Shown here: piece after piece, positions 34,430 to 47,179 of the stretch
Numbering within the stretch: position 1 is the stretch's first letter
Layout of the letters: each line of letters opens with the position of its first letter
From: Macrotis lagotis
Lineage: Eukaryota; Chordata; Mammalia; Peramelemorphia; Peramelidae
NCBI RefSeq assembly: GCF_037893015.1
Contig: NC_133666.1
Coordinates: 626,474,310-626,538,309, forward strand
Direction of reading: 5' to 3'
Length of the DNA stretch: 64,000 bases
Notes under the pieces: model-generated
The model's input: only the letters and a program-made list of their open reading frames with translations
What the model was told of the DNA's origin: nothing
Databases searched by the model: none
Made by a program: the position numbers and the translations under genes

Positions 34430-34825
34430 GGGAGTCATTTATATAGCTCTTTGTGGTTTGCAAAGAACTTTACATGTACCATCTCATTTTATCTTTTTTA
34501 TCTTATTTTTTTAGGTTTTTGCAAGGCAATAGGGTTAAGTGGCTTGCCCAAGGCCACACAGCTGTAATTATTAATATCTGAGGCTGGATTTGAACTCAGG
34601 TACTCCTAACTCCAGGGCCAGTGCTCTATCCACTTTGCCACCTAGCCACCCCCCCCTTGTTTTATCTTTTAAGGAAATAGATACTATTATCACTATTTTG
34701 CAGATGAAATTTGGGTAGCAGAAATTACATGACTTGTTCAACACAGATAAGCATCTGAAGCTGAATTTGAATCCAGGTTTTCCTAACTCCAGGTCCAAAA
34801 TTCCATCTATCATGTAGCTGCTGGT
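34430..34825 (-). repeat. MIR SINE split by a WSINE1-like SINE
   Basis: Antisense MIR halves at 34430-34505 (tttgcaaagaactttacatg) and 34660-34825 (attttgcagatgaaatttgg... gaatccaggttttcc). The young SINE sits between them. Confidence 0.82.
34506..34657 (-). repeat. WSINE1-like SINE inside MIR
   Basis: Antisense copy gcaaggcaatagggttaag... ccacctagccacc. ttttatctttt occurs on both sides as a likely target duplication. Confidence 0.93.
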
Positions 34826-35095
34826 CACTAGCAGTTGAGGATTGGGGGTGGGGACAAAATGATCAGAAAAGGCCTCAAGGCTAATTATAATCAGGATCTT
34901 ATATACTTAGTTTGGTGAAGTCTATAATCTCCTTCTTACAATATTGTATTTAAAAAAAATAATTGAATTAAATTGCTAAATTCAGTTAGAAATTAATGGA
35001 AAAGAAAAGATGTAATTTTTTTCCACCCAAGTTTGTTGAGCCCTGGGGGTGGGGTGGGGAGGGTTGTGAATTCTGGGTTAAAAATACCCATTTAA
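34826..35095. other. Unassigned DNA
   Basis: No feature recognised. Confidence 0.4.
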
Positions 35096-35250
35096 GGGGC
35101 AGTTAGTTAGGTAGGGCAGTGGATGGAGTACCAGCGCCAGGTCAGGAGGACTTGAGTTCAAATCCAACCTCAGATACTTATTACATGGCTGTGTGACCTT
35201 GGGCATGTCACTTAATCCCATTGCCTTGCAAAACTCCCCCCCCCGCCAAA
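35096..35250 (+). repeat. WSINE1-like SINE
   Basis: Sense, somewhat diverged copy: ggggcagttagttaggtagg... gtgtgaccttgggcatgtca. Confidence 0.88.
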
Positions 35251-35900
35251 ATATGAATTTAGCCAATAAGCTACATTATGTTTTTAACCACACTCCCTAA
35301 CAACTGCTGTGAACAGGAGGTAATACTTCTTTCCCTCCCAAATGGAGCATCCATAAAACTAATAGTGGGTGTCCAAGGATTATCCAGCACAAGGCCATCA
35401 GCAAGGTAATCTCTGCTTTCCGTAAACAAATTCATTGCCTGTTTGAAGGCCTCAAACCCACTGATGAGTTGGGAGGATGTCTACCCCAAGCTTGTGAAGA
35501 CTTCCCCCTCCCCATCCCAGGAATGGACAGATGAGAACAATTTGTTCCAGTGGTAATGAGAATGGCTGAATCAAGTCCTATGGAGTGCTTAGAGTTTGGT
35601 TAGACATGGAAGCAAGCAAGGTCATCCAGTGCATCCTGGGCTATCATCAGTTGTCCTGACCTTTGTCTTATCATTGGACTTCTGATAAATCTGAAAGAGA
35701 AAGTAGACTGATGACTGCAACTCTACATCACCTAAATTCTCACTCTTTAGAAGATATTTCTTTCGGTCATTGCCTTTTTCTTTAGCTTTTGGCAACATAT
35801 CTTATGCAAAACTGAAGCTGTAGCCTGAGAATGTCAAACTGAGGTCCTCTTCAAAAGGTGTGGCTCTGCCTATTTGTCCAGGTAGATTTAGAAAGCAGAT
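35251..35900. other. Unassigned intergenic DNA
   Basis: About 650 bp with no repeat or gene recognised. Confidence 0.4.
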
Positions 35901-35903
35901 TGA

Positions 35904-36055
35904 GGGGGGCTAGGTGGTACAGTGGATAGAGCACCAGCCCTGGAGTCAGGAGTACCTGGGTTCAAATCCGGTCTCAGACACTTAATAATTACCTAGCTGT
36001 GGCCTTGGGCAAGCCACTTAACCTCATTTGCCTTGCAAAAAACCTAAAAAAAAAA
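35904..36055 (+). repeat. WSINE1-like SINE (last copy before the gene block)
   Basis: Sense: ggggggctaggtggtacagt... near consensus. No further copy is seen to the right of this one. Confidence 0.94.
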
Positions 36056-36279
36056 GCAACAACAAGAACAATTCAGATTAGACATAAAAATGTATCATGT
36101 GTACATTTTTACCTCTGGAGTATTGGTTACTAAACATTTACCAGCACGCTCTTGGACTGGACTGACATTTTCACTTTGGAGGTGGCAGAGGTAGATTGGG
36201 GGGGTTATAACTAAGACCTTTCCCCATCCTCCACCCCCACAACACATCATAGCTTTGAAAGTTTGCATAGTACTCTCCC

Positions 36280-36415
36280 TCCTGAGTTATATTTGATTAG
36301 AAGCTCCTTGAGGAGAAGCAATGTTTTAAAAGATGATTTTTGTCTCCTTATCCACAGCACCCCAACAGTCCCTTGCACAATAGGCACTCAAAAAAATGAC
36401 TTAAAATAGATTGAC
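36280..36415 (+). mobile_element. L2 3' terminus fragment
   Basis: Sense: agaagctccttgaggagaag... gcacaataggcactcaaaaa. Confidence 0.6.
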
Positions 36416-36748
36416 TCAGAAGCAGGTGCCTCTTATCAACCTTCCTTGGGTCCACAAAGGAGGATATGTCTGTTTTTTATCAATTCTCTGATAGGCTCTG
36501 ATACATAGTCCTGGACAACTCTTTCTCAATGGTCTTCAGAAGAGCTCCTGTATATTCATAAAGAAGATTTACCCAGGGAGCAAGGGGAACTGCCAGACCT
36601 TTGCTCAATTTCCTCTCCTGGCAGGAAGTAAAGGTTTACAACGCCCAACTGTGCTGGAACCAAACCAGCTCTCTGGAGCCTCCAAGGCAGATCCAGGGTC
36701 TCCATCATGCCCCTTTAACTTCACACTTTTTTAAAGAGTCCATGTTAT

Positions 36749-36754
36749 TTTATT
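36749..36754 (-). terminator. RAB3D: Candidate RAB3D polyadenylation signal
   Basis: AATAAA on the minus strand (tttatt on plus), about 1.06 kb after the stop codon. It is the candidate distal signal; a nearer one may also be used. Confidence 0.4.
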
Positions 36755-37812
36755 AAACTCAAGACTTGAATATTAAAAGTATGATTCTCCACCCTTTACA
36801 ACCATTGATGCTTCTATAATGAATTCCTTGGGGTGGGTGGGTAGGGGGATGAGAGGGATAGGATGTGAAAATGGGAATACTTGGAATGAGAGCGGGACCA
36901 TTATGGGTACAAATGAAAGCAAGTTCAATTGAAAGGCACTTTTCATGTCCCTGAAGTGAGAAGATGTTACTGGATTGGCCTTTACCTTCTACTAGTTTCC
37001 AGTGTTCCAGGAGAACTACAAAGATCACTTTGCTGCCCCGGATATTCCCAAGCAGCAAGGTGGATCTTTGGGTCAAGAGTCAGCAAAGGCATAGAAGAAC
37101 ATATGTTCTCATCAGCTCCTCCTTGGAGGACATTTGCCCAAGGATAATCAAAGGCCAGTACTAGCAGGTTAGGTAGCCAGGCAAAGGCTACCACTACCGA
37201 TCATTGGGGTTTACCCAAAATCCAAGAGGAGGCCCATCTACCATCCATGGACTTTTTGGTAGCAGATTTAGAAAATTTGCTGATTGATACTGGAATAACT
37301 GGGAGCTTTCCTCCTCTCTCAAACCTATTCTCCTTCCCCAGTATTTATTCATTCAATGGCTTGGTTAGAAACTCAGTTGAAGCATGTTAAGTCCCACCTC
37401 AATCCCACCTCTCTTAGAAAAAAAAATAGGAAATGCCAGGTCACTCTGTCTGATCTCCCTAAGTCTTTAGTCAGTACCAAGCTCACACCCAACACTACAA
37501 CCTTCTTCTCATATGGCTACAATTGGATCCCTTCAAAATAGAAATATTATATAACTCCTCTATAAATGAGTTGGCAAGCAGACCTATAGGGAGAAACAAG
37601 GAGTAAGAGTCCTACATGCTGGGGGACAGGAGCAGGGATCTTGTGGTAGGCTGCAGTCTCCCGTGGGGGGGAGTGGGTGAGTTGAGTTGTGAACATGCAC
37701 AACTCAGGGACAAGAGATGTCCCCTATTGCTCCTGGCAGTAGGACGTCCATGGCAGTGGTAAAGCCTGGCAGGAAGAATGGTGTGGAGCTAGATGTCCAG
37801 GTAGCCCCAACA
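36749..37812 (-). other. RAB3D: Likely RAB3D 3' untranslated region
   Basis: About 1.06 kb of repeat-poor sequence lies downstream of the RAB3D stop. On the minus strand an AATAAA signal is present at 36749-36754, and another possible one lies near 37343. The extent of the UTR is inferred from these signals and from the return of repeats below 36.4 kb. Confidence 0.45.
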
Positions 37813-38000
37813 TTAGCAGCTGCAACTGCTGGCCTGGGCAGAAGGCATGTCGCTGAGGGCTGCACCCTTGCTGTTGCTGATGGTTCCTGATCCCACTTCC
37901 AAGCTCTCATTCATCTTCTCACAGATAATGTCCACCAGGCGCTCAAACACCTGCTTCACATTGATGTTGTCCTTGGCACTGGCTTCAAAGAACTCAAAAC
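37813..38000 (-). CDS. RAB3D: RAB3D last coding exon (ASAK motif, CSC prenylation tail)
   Basis: 188 nt from the acceptor attattatag|GTTTTGAG to the TAA stop at 37813-37815. It encodes [19 protein letters not shown], the variable linker and the terminal Cys-Ser-Cys. Confidence 0.97.
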
Positions 38001-41000
38001 CTATAATAATCAAGAGAAGGGACATGGGCAAGATGGCCCTATGAGGGGTGGTACCCTCTGCTTACCCACCTTTCATCTGCCCCTCTATGAGAAAGCTCTG
38101 AATATGACTTGTCTGGCCACAACCAGTAAATCACTAACTGGGATGGTTCTACTGAAGTGGGAAGAAGGAACAATAGGGAACCTGGATGCTGTTCTTTGGG
38201 GGAGACAGAGGTCTCAGTACACCCTGCAAGTCTCCAGTGGAGGCTGGGCAGAAAGCAGGGCAGACTGGATTGGAGAGGGCCTCCCCTAGGATGCGTGGGG
38301 GAGAAGCATACCATGTGGCAACTTCCTTTTTTAACTAACCCTTCTTCCTAACCAGGGGCCAAGCTCTGCTCTTTCTACACTACAGGAAAAGTACAAGGTT
38401 GTCAATACCTTCCAAATGTTGGTGCCCTAGAGCCCCTACACAAAACCCCACTTATTCCACTCTACTTATGGCCCTGATAACCCATCATTAGCCAGTAGTG
38501 AGGTATGTGGCATAGGAGTCAGGAAGACCTGAGCCCAGGTTCAACCTCAACCCTATGCTATCTTGGTGTCCCTGGACCAGGTACTTGACTCCTGTTTGCC
38601 TCATCCATAAAATGGGGTGATAACAGCATCTGTTTCCCTGGGTTGCTGTGAGGATCAGATGAGATGACATGTGCGAGGTGCTTTATGGAGGTTAGTTCTG
38701 ATTAGTGTTTTGGGGAGATGATAGGCCCTGGTCAGACAACACTGGAGTCACAGTTTTGGTTCTAATCACCATGTTTTAGGAAGGATATTGAAAAGCTGAA
38801 GCATGACCAGGAGAGAGGGATCTAGAAGGCAACAAGTGTGACAGACTGTGCCAGGCAGGGATTAGCTGAAGGAACTGGAACTGTTTAGTCTAGGTAAGAG
38901 AAAGGGGAGACAGGACAGCTGTGGAAGGTGGGGATTAGTCCTTATTTTGTTTTTGTAACAGAACACTGAGCCCTTCAGTAACTTTCCTAGAGTTCCCCCA
39001 GTCAGAATGTTCGAGGCAGAGCATTTGAACCCAGGTCTTCCTGGCTCCGAGGACTACTGTGCCAAGTGCCCTCTCATAAGGAGACATTTTCTAATCATTT
39101 TAGCTGTCCCAAACTGACATAGATTGTTTTTGTGAAAATTACTCATCATCAGAATTCTTCAAGTGATAACAATAAAATAGTTGCAATAACCAGCTGACAT
39201 TCATTTAGCATTTTAAGGTTTGCACAACACTTTACACATGTTATCTCAAATCCTCACAACTCTGGGAGGTAGAAGCCCCCCAGCATGCACTTTACAGATG
39301 AGGAAACTGAGTCAGACAGCCATCAGATGACTTGCCCAGGGTCACAGAGCTAATAAGTGTCTGAAGTTGGATTTGAACTCAGATCCTCCTGATTCCCCAT
39401 CTAGCATTTCTTCTGCTGTTGGTTCACATACATATATGTATATGAACAGGTATGCTGGTTCACATACATAAATATATATATATATATATATGTTCAGATA
39501 TATATTTATATGTATAGGAACAAGTTATCCCTGAGTAGAGGTCCCTTCCAATTCAGAGTCTGAATGAAGGTATGAATTATAGTCAATATTCCACCATTTA
39601 ATTACCCAGATAAGGATTACCTACTTGTTAGCTTCTGCCTCCCCCCACCTCCACTGTTGAAACCTAACTAACCACTTATTCATTCTATTGGTGAGTAAAT
39701 CCATTAATAATGAATTAATACTATTAATGTGGGATGGGGGGAGGGACACTTTGATCAAGGTAGAGACTCCTCTCAAAATGCCTATCAAAAATTCATTCAT
39801 TATTTATGGGCTTAGACATGAGTGATGGGTTGATTGGGTTTTACTGAACTAATATTTATATAAATTTATTATACAATAATGATGTTTGTATATATTATAT
39901 AATAACAAGTTGTATAAACATAAATTTCTTGAACATATATATGAAATATTTTTTCTTCTTTTAAAAAATCTGTTGTTAACAAAGGGATGACTATTGGGTA
40001 GGGATAGGAGAAGAGAGAGAGAGAGAGAGACAAATGAAAGGGATGAAAAGACAAAAGAAAGTGGCAAAAATAAGATTTTAGTCAGGAAACTGCCTGAGGC
40101 ATAAACTGAGAAAAGAAGGGACTCACCCCATGTATGTGTCAGAGACAGGAACCCAGGGCAAGCACTTTACCTACTATGCCAACTGTAGCTCAAAGGTAAT
40201 ATTTACCTAAGCAGAATGAAATTAGGAATTCTAGTTTAAAAAACAAGTTCATCCAAATTCTAGGGGTTAGATACAATTCTTGTCCCAGAGAAATTACTAT
40301 AGATTTATGTTGTAGGAGAAACCAAAAGATCTAGTTGTACCTTTTTGTTTCTCTTGCCAGACTTGGTCCAGAGATTAGTGCAGTGCTAGTTCAGTTTGCA
40401 AAGCTCCCCAAGATTTGGGGTGGAGAGATGGGCCATTTGCCCCTCCAATCATCACTAACCTAGGTCATCAGCAAGATGTTTGCCATCTTCCGTGGATACT
40501 ACTCGCTCATCCTCCAGGTCACATTTATTTCCAACGAGGATAACCTGGGCATTATCCCAAGAGTATGTCTTAATCTGGGTGGCCCTGGAGGAATAAGGAA
40601 AGCAAAAGATATTTCTTTAAAGTGACCATGCCTACCCCTAGGACAAACCAGCTTGGTCCTGAATGACTGTCCCTAGTCCCTAGTCAAGTATGAGTTTAGC
40701 ATAGTTAAATGTGGGTTAGGGAGACATTTGTGATTGTGGACTTATGAGTGACTTGAAGAAAAGATTGGCAAAACTTAACAATACTTAACATCACTTTCTG
40801 GTAGAATCCTGGGGTATGAAGTATTCACTCATAGCAGGGGCACTAGTGGTTCTGAGGAATGAACTGGGGGTTTGGAGTTTGCTTTATTTATCCTCTTCAA
40901 TTCTAGAAAGCTTGAGCTTTGGTACCTAGGAGCTCAAGATTCTGGGCCAGATGTTGTTACCAGTCTCACCAGGGAGGAAGACAAACTCCTAGAAGGCAAA

Positions 41001-41336
41001 CCCAAGCAGGACTTTAGTCATGGAATTGGGTGAAATTAATGGCCATGTAGGATCTGACCTAAAGTTGTAAGCCTAATTCTTCTCCCCTCTTCCCTCCCCC
41101 AGACTGAGGGAGAGGGGGTAAGAGGAATTAAGCCTTTTATATGTTTGAGAAGATATTTGTATGTTTTTGTTATTCCTTTGAAGTAAATATTCTTTTGTAA
41201 AAGTGAAAACAATAATAGTGTAAAAACAAGCAACTGAAAGTCTTAAGAATTTTGATCAAAACATCCTTTCTGAGGAGGTGATGGAGACACTTCTACACAG
41301 AGAGGTGATGAACTCATCGTGTAGATGGAGCTGGAG

Positions 41337-41376
<40 letters not shown>

Positions 41377-44300
41377 CATATATATATATAGATATATAGA
41401 TATATGTACATATATGTACATATATGTAAATATACATGTATTGGAAAGGGCTAATGAGGTAATTCAGACTGCTTGTTTATACACACTTATTTGTGCATAT
41501 TTTGTTTTTCTTTTTTTCCTGTGTGTGTGGAGGGGGAGGAGAGAAAATAGATTGTTAATTGAAAAAATAGAATTACATTTAAAAACTTCTTTTTTAAGAT
41601 GAGACTCTTTCCTCTCTTAGCTGAGGGGTGGTGGTTTAAAGGTGTGGAATGAGGCATACAGCCACTTGGACAATGTGTTGATTTGTTTTAACTTTGCTAC
41701 AAGAGAAGATTCTTTGGAATTAGGTAGAATCATTGGGAAGTGGCAATAATTTTTTTAAGAGTATCAATAAGATATTTCAAAAAAAGGGAAAAAAATACTC
41801 ATAACATAAAGAAACTGTTCTATGTGAGGCTAGCTTGAGTCCCTCTTGGAGGTAGACACCTGACAAGAAATGGGGTTATATTGGTCTAAGGCCCCACATG
41901 TGAGCTGAAGCCTGACATGTGGGTCTAAGACTTGACATCTGGCTTTAAGAAAAGAGACTGAAGAGTAGGGTGACTCACCAGTCCTGCACAGCATTGAAGG
42001 ATTCTTGGTTTGAGACATCATACATTAGCAGGAAGCCCATGGCACCCCGGTAATAGGCAGTGGTGATGGTCCGATAGCGCTCCTGCCCTGCAGTGTCCTA
42101 TAAAACACTGGAATGGGTTAACTCTTGTTTTGAGTCCTCATTCCCACCACCACCAATACCCTCAAGTCTACCACATCCAATCCTAATCCTGAATTTCCCT
42201 TATATTAGGGGTTTCAGAGATGACTGAATACCAGACAGTTTCTCTGCAATAAGAGAGTCTTGCTCTCAGGAAAACTTAAATCCATACCAAATGGGGATCT
42301 GTTAAATGAACAGCTCACACTTAGTTTGCTGGGAAGACACAAAGGGAACTTGATGACTGTTTTCAAGTAATTAATGGGCTGTCAATTTAGAAGAAGAATT
42401 CATCTTGTTATGACTGGTTTCAGAGTGTACTCGAACCTGGAGAAATAGGGTTGAACTTGCAAAAATTTGGGCTAATTAGCTCAAATATCAGTCCAAAATG
42501 GAATGACCCATTCCACTGGAAATGGAAAATGGTGGGTTCCTATCCTTTGATGATATATTAGAAGAGCGTGGATGAACTGCTTAACATATATGAGATCTGT
42601 CAAAAATATGGGATTCCTTTAGGGTACATGATGGCTGCTAAGCTCTGGTCTAAATCTCCAATTCTGTGATACAACCTTGACCTCAGGGAGCCCCTCATCT
42701 GGTGGGTGGGTGTGATCTGGATACTGCAGTCCCTAGTCTGGAGGCAGACATGGCCCTCTACACCCCTCAGCGAGCCCAAGGAATCACAGAATTAAGGTAT
42801 TTCTAGCCTACCCCATAGCTGGAAAAGAATCCCTATGACTTCACGCCTGACAAGTGGTCTGTCAGCCTTAGTTTTGAAGACCTCACCTCCACTGTGGGAC
42901 AACCTCCCATCCGAGCTAGATCTCTACAATTCTGTGATCTCCAGAGGCAGCTCACCCTCTTTTGGTTCAGCTCTAATTGTAGGAGCATGTTCTTGGAAAA
43001 GAGCTTAAATTTGTCCCTTTGCAGCTTCCACCCATCAATCCTAATTCAATTAATCCCTGGGATCAAACACTTGCTAGCCATTTGAAAATCTGAAGACAAC
43101 TATCCTGTTCCCTCCTGTTATGTCTTTCCCAGATCTCTGAATTTGGAGGGAATAGAGGTTCCCAGAATTTCCTGAGGATAGAGACATATTCTTCTAGTAT
43201 CAGGTTGCTCCTAACCCAAGGGCAGTCATGTTCTCTTAGATCCAGGGGACACTGAAGACACAAACTCTAAAATATTTTCAAGACATGAGCAAGGCCAGAT
43301 GTAAAGGATGCCCAGTGACATTCTGGGAATGAGAGGCAGGAAGGGTGAATCTTTTCACTGCTCAGGCTTCAGCTTATGTTTGTTTATTCCAGGGAAGCAA
43401 TGATTCTCTGTCCTTAGCCACCACCCCCCATACATACACACACCCCTACAATGAGCCAGACCTCCTCCCAGCACCCACATACACCCACAGCCCTGTTATT
43501 TGAGAAGGCTGAGCTCTGGAAGCTCTCTCTGTTACTGTGGCAACCCTTGGAGCCAGCCCCAGTTCTGGGCTCCAAGGTACCCCACAGATGAGAGATGAGG
43601 ATGCAGGATCCAGAGGATGGGCTGATGACTCCTTAGGTCTTTTCTTGAAGGAGAATGGCTACACAGTCCCTGTTGGAGTCTGACATAGGAACAAAGGAAT
43701 CACCCAATCCACCTTTCAACCCCCACTTATGACAGCGTCCCAGAGTCTTTTCTGCCTTTTCAAGCCATGGCTATTGAGGAAGAAAAGGAAGAGCAGAGCC
43801 CTCACATCAAAAACAGGAAGTGAAGGGAAAGGACTTTAAAAGAGGGGCAGGGGATTCTGAGGGCTGGGCTAGGCAGAGAGAACACTAATCTAAGCCCAGT
43901 CTCTATGCTACTGGCATCTAACAGTGACCCCCAAATCTTTGTTAATTTGTGAGTCACCTGGACATTACCCACATCCCTAGGACACACACATCTCTGACAA
44001 GAGCCATCTGGCATGGCTGGTGCTATTACCATGGCAACCAGGCCTCAGTAACAGAGATCCAGGAGCCCTAGGACTGCTACACCAGCACCTGCCCAGGAAG
44101 TAGTAGAACCATTGAGGATGTGGGACTGTTCCTTTCTGACTTGTTTCCAGGCCCTGAAGAGGCCCTCTGTTTTAGCTCGGCTTCTAAATTGCTGGCAAAC
44201 CAAATTAGTTATATCGAAAGATAGGGCCTCCATGTCCCTTTGTCAGAGATGAGGCTTCCTGAGGGCAAGATTCAGATCTCTTCAGTCAGATTGGGGGCTT

Positions 44301-44854
44301 TACGAGTCTAGGGTCTATAATTGTATATGAGACTACAATACTTGCCACCACACCCCTAAGGCATACTCTGACTCAGCCCAGTCACCCAATTCTACTTCAG
44401 CTTTCCATTTCTGTGATGGGGTGGAGTGGTGACAAGAGGTGCTATGCCCTCTTAGAGGTCACCAGGCCAGGCCCAGGGTCCAGGACCCTATTTTTGCTAT
44501 TTTCTCTTCTAGGATATAGTAGTCTCCTCCCCTCCCTCCACAGACACACCTGTCCACACCATTGGATAGACAGATTTCCCTACCATGGGGTCTTCCATGG
44601 AGTCCAATCACCAGCCTGGCACTCACCCAGATTTGTAGCTTGACCCGCTTCTCATTTCGGTAGACGGTCTTAACTTTGAAATCAATGCCCACGGTGCTGA
44701 CAAAAGCTGGGGTGAAAGAATCATCGGCATAGCGGAACAAGAAGGATGTTTTCCCCACACTGCTGTTCCCAATTATAAGCAGCTTGAACATGTAATCAAA
44801 ATTCTGGTCAGCAGCATCTTTCTGAGCAATATGGGGGTCTCCAGCTGAGGCCAT
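37813..44854 (-). CDS. RAB3D: RAB3D, Ras-related small GTPase (4 coding exons, 219 aa)
   Basis: Rab3-family GTPase that cycles between GTP and GDP on secretory granules and controls regulated exocytosis. The coding exons on the minus strand are 44627-44854, 41979-42097, 40460-40584 and 37813-38000. They total 660 nt, or 219 residues, the usual RAB3D length. Visible motifs: P-loop GNSSVGKT (residues 29-36), Rab3 effector region with [18 protein letters not shown] (77-81), NKCD (135-138), ASAK (164-167), and a C-terminal CSC for double geranylgeranylation. The N-terminus MASAGD, residues LQIW before DTAGQ, and the tail ending ASSCSC fit RAB3D better than RAB3A (ends CAC), as I recall those sequences. 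All junctions are GT-AG with matching phases. The ATG lies directly at the exon 2 acceptor, so the start context is completed by noncoding exon 1 (GAG before ATGG). TMEM205 lies upstream on the same strand. No coding defect is seen. Confidence 0.97.
38001..40459 (-). other. RAB3D: RAB3D intron with old repeats
   Basis: Contains a sense MIR-like stretch (38500-38700), an L3/CR1 fragment (about 38755-38920: gacaggacagctgtggaagg end), an antisense MIR (39190-39420) and a short AT-rich repeat near 39425-39500. No young SINE is present. Confidence 0.7.
40460..40584 (-). CDS. RAB3D: RAB3D third coding exon (NKCD guanine-specificity motif)
   Basis: 125 nt beginning with the last base of the split Trp codon and encoding [14 protein letters not shown]...[11 protein letters not shown]. 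The acceptor is cctccag|GGCC and the donor CCTAG|gttagt. Confidence 0.97.
40585..41978 (-). other. RAB3D: RAB3D intron with (CT)n(TA)n repeat
   Basis: Holds a CT repeat at 41337-41376 followed by a TATA/TACA-type repeat to about 41436, and a LINE-tail-like stretch to about 41600. Nothing else recognised. Confidence 0.65.
41979..42097 (-). CDS. RAB3D: RAB3D second coding exon (switch II)
   Basis: 119 nt encoding [18 protein letters not shown] and on to the Q-D-W triplet. The acceptor is ttttatag|GACAC and the donor GACTG|gtgagt. The Trp codon is split TG|G into the next exon. Confidence 0.97.
42098..44626 (-). other. RAB3D: RAB3D intron with L3/CR1 fragments
   Basis: About 42300-42480 resembles a sense L3 piece (gactgttttcaagtaattaa followed by tgggctgtc). 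About 42790-43160 is an antisense L3 piece (tggttcagctctaattgtag, gcagcttccacccatcaatc). The remainder is unassigned and fairly GC-rich. Confidence 0.6.
44627..44854 (-). CDS. RAB3D: RAB3D first coding exon (residues 1-76)
   Basis: Encodes the N-terminus, P-loop and switch I of RAB3D. The acceptor reads ...catcccag directly before ATG, and the donor is CTGG|gtgagt. Length 228 nt, phase 0 at the end. Confidence 0.97.
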
Positions 44855-46728
44855 CTGGGATGAGGAAAGGTTTTCTTTTTAGGAGAGGGAATCCCTAGCA
44901 TTCCCCTGATCCTAGCACAGGTTTTTACTCCAATCCCTAGAACTTTCACATTTCCTGGGGGGGTCAGAGGAGCTGGGAGTCCCACCTTCTGATGTGACCC
45001 ATCTGGACAATGAGGGTCAGGGAACTTACAGGGCCTTGAAGGGGGGTGTGGCCAATGTGAACTTTGGACCCAGAGACCTGGATATTGCTACCTGGAGGGA
45101 TGTGGAGAAGGGAAGGGAACCAGCCACCTGGCCTTCACTGTCCCCTCCCCCTTCCCCCAATCAAGCTCCCCTAGGCAGCAGTCTGATTTTCTATTGACTT
45201 TGGCACCTCCTACTGCCACGCTGATCCAAGCAGTCCTTCCGCTTCCCCATCATCAGCCAGGTAAAATTCTTCAGGGCTTTAACCCCTTCCCTATCACCAG
45301 TCATGGCCAGCCACCCTCCAGGCTATCTCTCCTTACTTGAGGAAATTCGGTTTTTCTGCTTAAAAAATCCCCCTTTCTCTATCCCCTCAAGCATCATACT
45401 CAGTCATGTTTCCAAACTCTCCAACTTGGGGTTTGTCAAATAGGCTGGCTCCTTCTTTCTTTTCATCTCTGACTTCTTGGAAGATATGAGAATTTCCCTA
45501 AGAACTCCCTCATTTCCTCTAAGAATTCTCAGAGCCAGAGAGAGGCTCTCTCCCCCCAAACAGGTACAGCTAAGAATAGCCACTCACTACTAATCAGCCA
45601 AAAGATTGTCAATTGTTATTCAGATTATCTTTGTACTCCAGGATAAGAACCTTTCCCTAACCCTCTGCCCACCAGCACTAGATGTAGGTTGAGGTTTGGA
45701 AAGGAAACAAGAAGACTCCTGAGCTTTCCAGAAAAATTGGATTACATTTCTCCCTAGGTTTGGAGTGGGGGAGGAGGGGAGCCTCCTGAAAATTTCTGTT
45801 CTTAAAAGAGACAGTTGATTTTTTTTTCTTAAGCAATGAAAGGATGGCTAGAATGTAAGTTCCTGGAAGACAGGGGTGGTTCATTGCTGTTTTTGCATCC
45901 CCAGTGTAGATGCTTAAGCAATGCTTATTATTTGGTGGATGGGAGGATTCCTAAGGGAAAATTATCCTTCCTACTGGACCCTGTTGAGTTTCTCTACCCT
46001 TTCCTTCATCCCATCATTGGCCCTACCACTAATACTCAAGGCCCAAACCCTCCCAGGGATAGGAGCGGCTCTCATCTGGAAGAACCAGTTTGTGCAGAGA
46101 CAGGACGGGATGGAAGGAAGTAGGAAACCACTAAGAGTTTGGCTGGGTCAGTATAACCAAGACCCAAGCTTGGACTCAGTTTGGCTCATCCCCCTTCACC
46201 TCTCCCAGAGCAGAACGCCTCTCCCCATCAGATACACCCCGAAACAAGTCTGTCTCCTCTAAGTTTTGTCTTTGACACCTTATCCACCCCCACCCCCCCA
46301 CACACACCTCCATCTGTCTGTAAGGCAGTCCTGGGGAGGTTTCCTGGCAAAAATCTGGAGGAACAAAAGTTCCCTTCTCCGTTTCCCCCCACTCACCATC
46401 CCTATGTGGTACCCTCAACACAGATGGAACTGGAAAGGAGAGCGCCTCGGTCCAGAGCCCCTCCCCAAAGAGATGGCCCCGTGACTGGTCTGCTTCGAGT
46501 GGTTTCAATTCGCCGCCCTTTGCGCATCTGATGTCGGGGGAAAGACCCTGGCCCAGGAAGCTTCCACGTAAAACACTGGACTTTCGTCCCCCTCCACTGT
46601 CTCTGTCCTTAAGTTCTAGCCATAGAACCAGCCGGGCTCTCCGGGATGGTCCCAGCCTCCACCGGCTTTCCAGTCTAGCTCGGAAAGTTTCTCGCCACCA
46701 CTGGGGCAGGGAGGTGCGGGGTCCTCAC
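44855..46728 (-). other. RAB3D: RAB3D first intron
   Basis: Intron between noncoding exon 1 and the ATG exon. A sense L2 end lies at about 45837-45940 (gaatgtaagttcctggaaga). The rest is unique-looking and becomes C-rich toward the promoter. Confidence 0.65.
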
Positions 46729-46985
46729 CTCTCTGGCGACCGGGTCGGGGTTTGGTGTGCCGCTGTCACCCCGGACACCCCCTCCGCCTCCTCCGAGCTC
46801 CGTCTGATCAGCCCAAGCTCTGCAGCCGCCGCCTCCTCCCGGATCCCGGCTCAACTCCCAGCCCCGCCCCGACTAGCCACGACCCAGCCCAACAGGGAAA
46901 GGGGAGACGGAGGAGGGGGCAGAGGCGGGGACCGAGGGAGGGCCCCCGGCCACCGCAACCGAGCCCTTCCGGACGGGCCCTCTGG
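46729..46985 (-). promoter_or_regulatory. RAB3D: RAB3D noncoding exon 1 and CpG-rich promoter
   Basis: A GC- and CpG-dense block sits upstream of the RAB3D coding exons. On the minus strand a good donor (CGCCAGAG|gtgaggac) fixes the 3' end of a noncoding first exon at 46729. The transcription start is not visible from sequence and probably lies between about 46850 and 46985. GC boxes (cccgccccg type) occur near 46863-46870. An old L2 repeat begins immediately upstream at about 47000, so the proximal promoter is confined to this block. Confidence 0.65.
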
Positions 46986-46999
46986 TGGCCAAGCAATCT

Positions 47000-47155
47000 T
47001 GGGAGGTAGGATGGGTCTATCTGATTAGGAACTGCACAAGACAGAATACCTATTTGATCCTAGGAGCCAGTGAAGGCTATTGGGTAGGGGGAGTGGTGAT
47101 GGGGGTCAGACCTCCACCTTGGGAATCAATGGCAAGCTATTCAGAGGACGGATTT
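47000..47155 (-). mobile_element. L2 LINE fragment, left arm of an inverted repeat
   Basis: Antisense L2 phrase (ctaggagccagtgaaggct, ggtcagacctccacc). It is about 93% identical, by eye, to the reverse complement of 48255-48412. Confidence 0.75.
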
Positions 47156-47179
47156 GAGTTTAACCCTTATGACCCGACA

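Noticed and set aside
42894-43263. Frames in a RAB3D intron that look protein-like
   Set aside because: They fall in an antisense L3/CR1 fragment, and the frames are short.
46531-47028. 165-codon frame on the plus strand
   Set aside because: It lies in the CpG-rich RAB3D promoter/exon 1 on the other strand; few stops are expected in such DNA and no family is recognisable.
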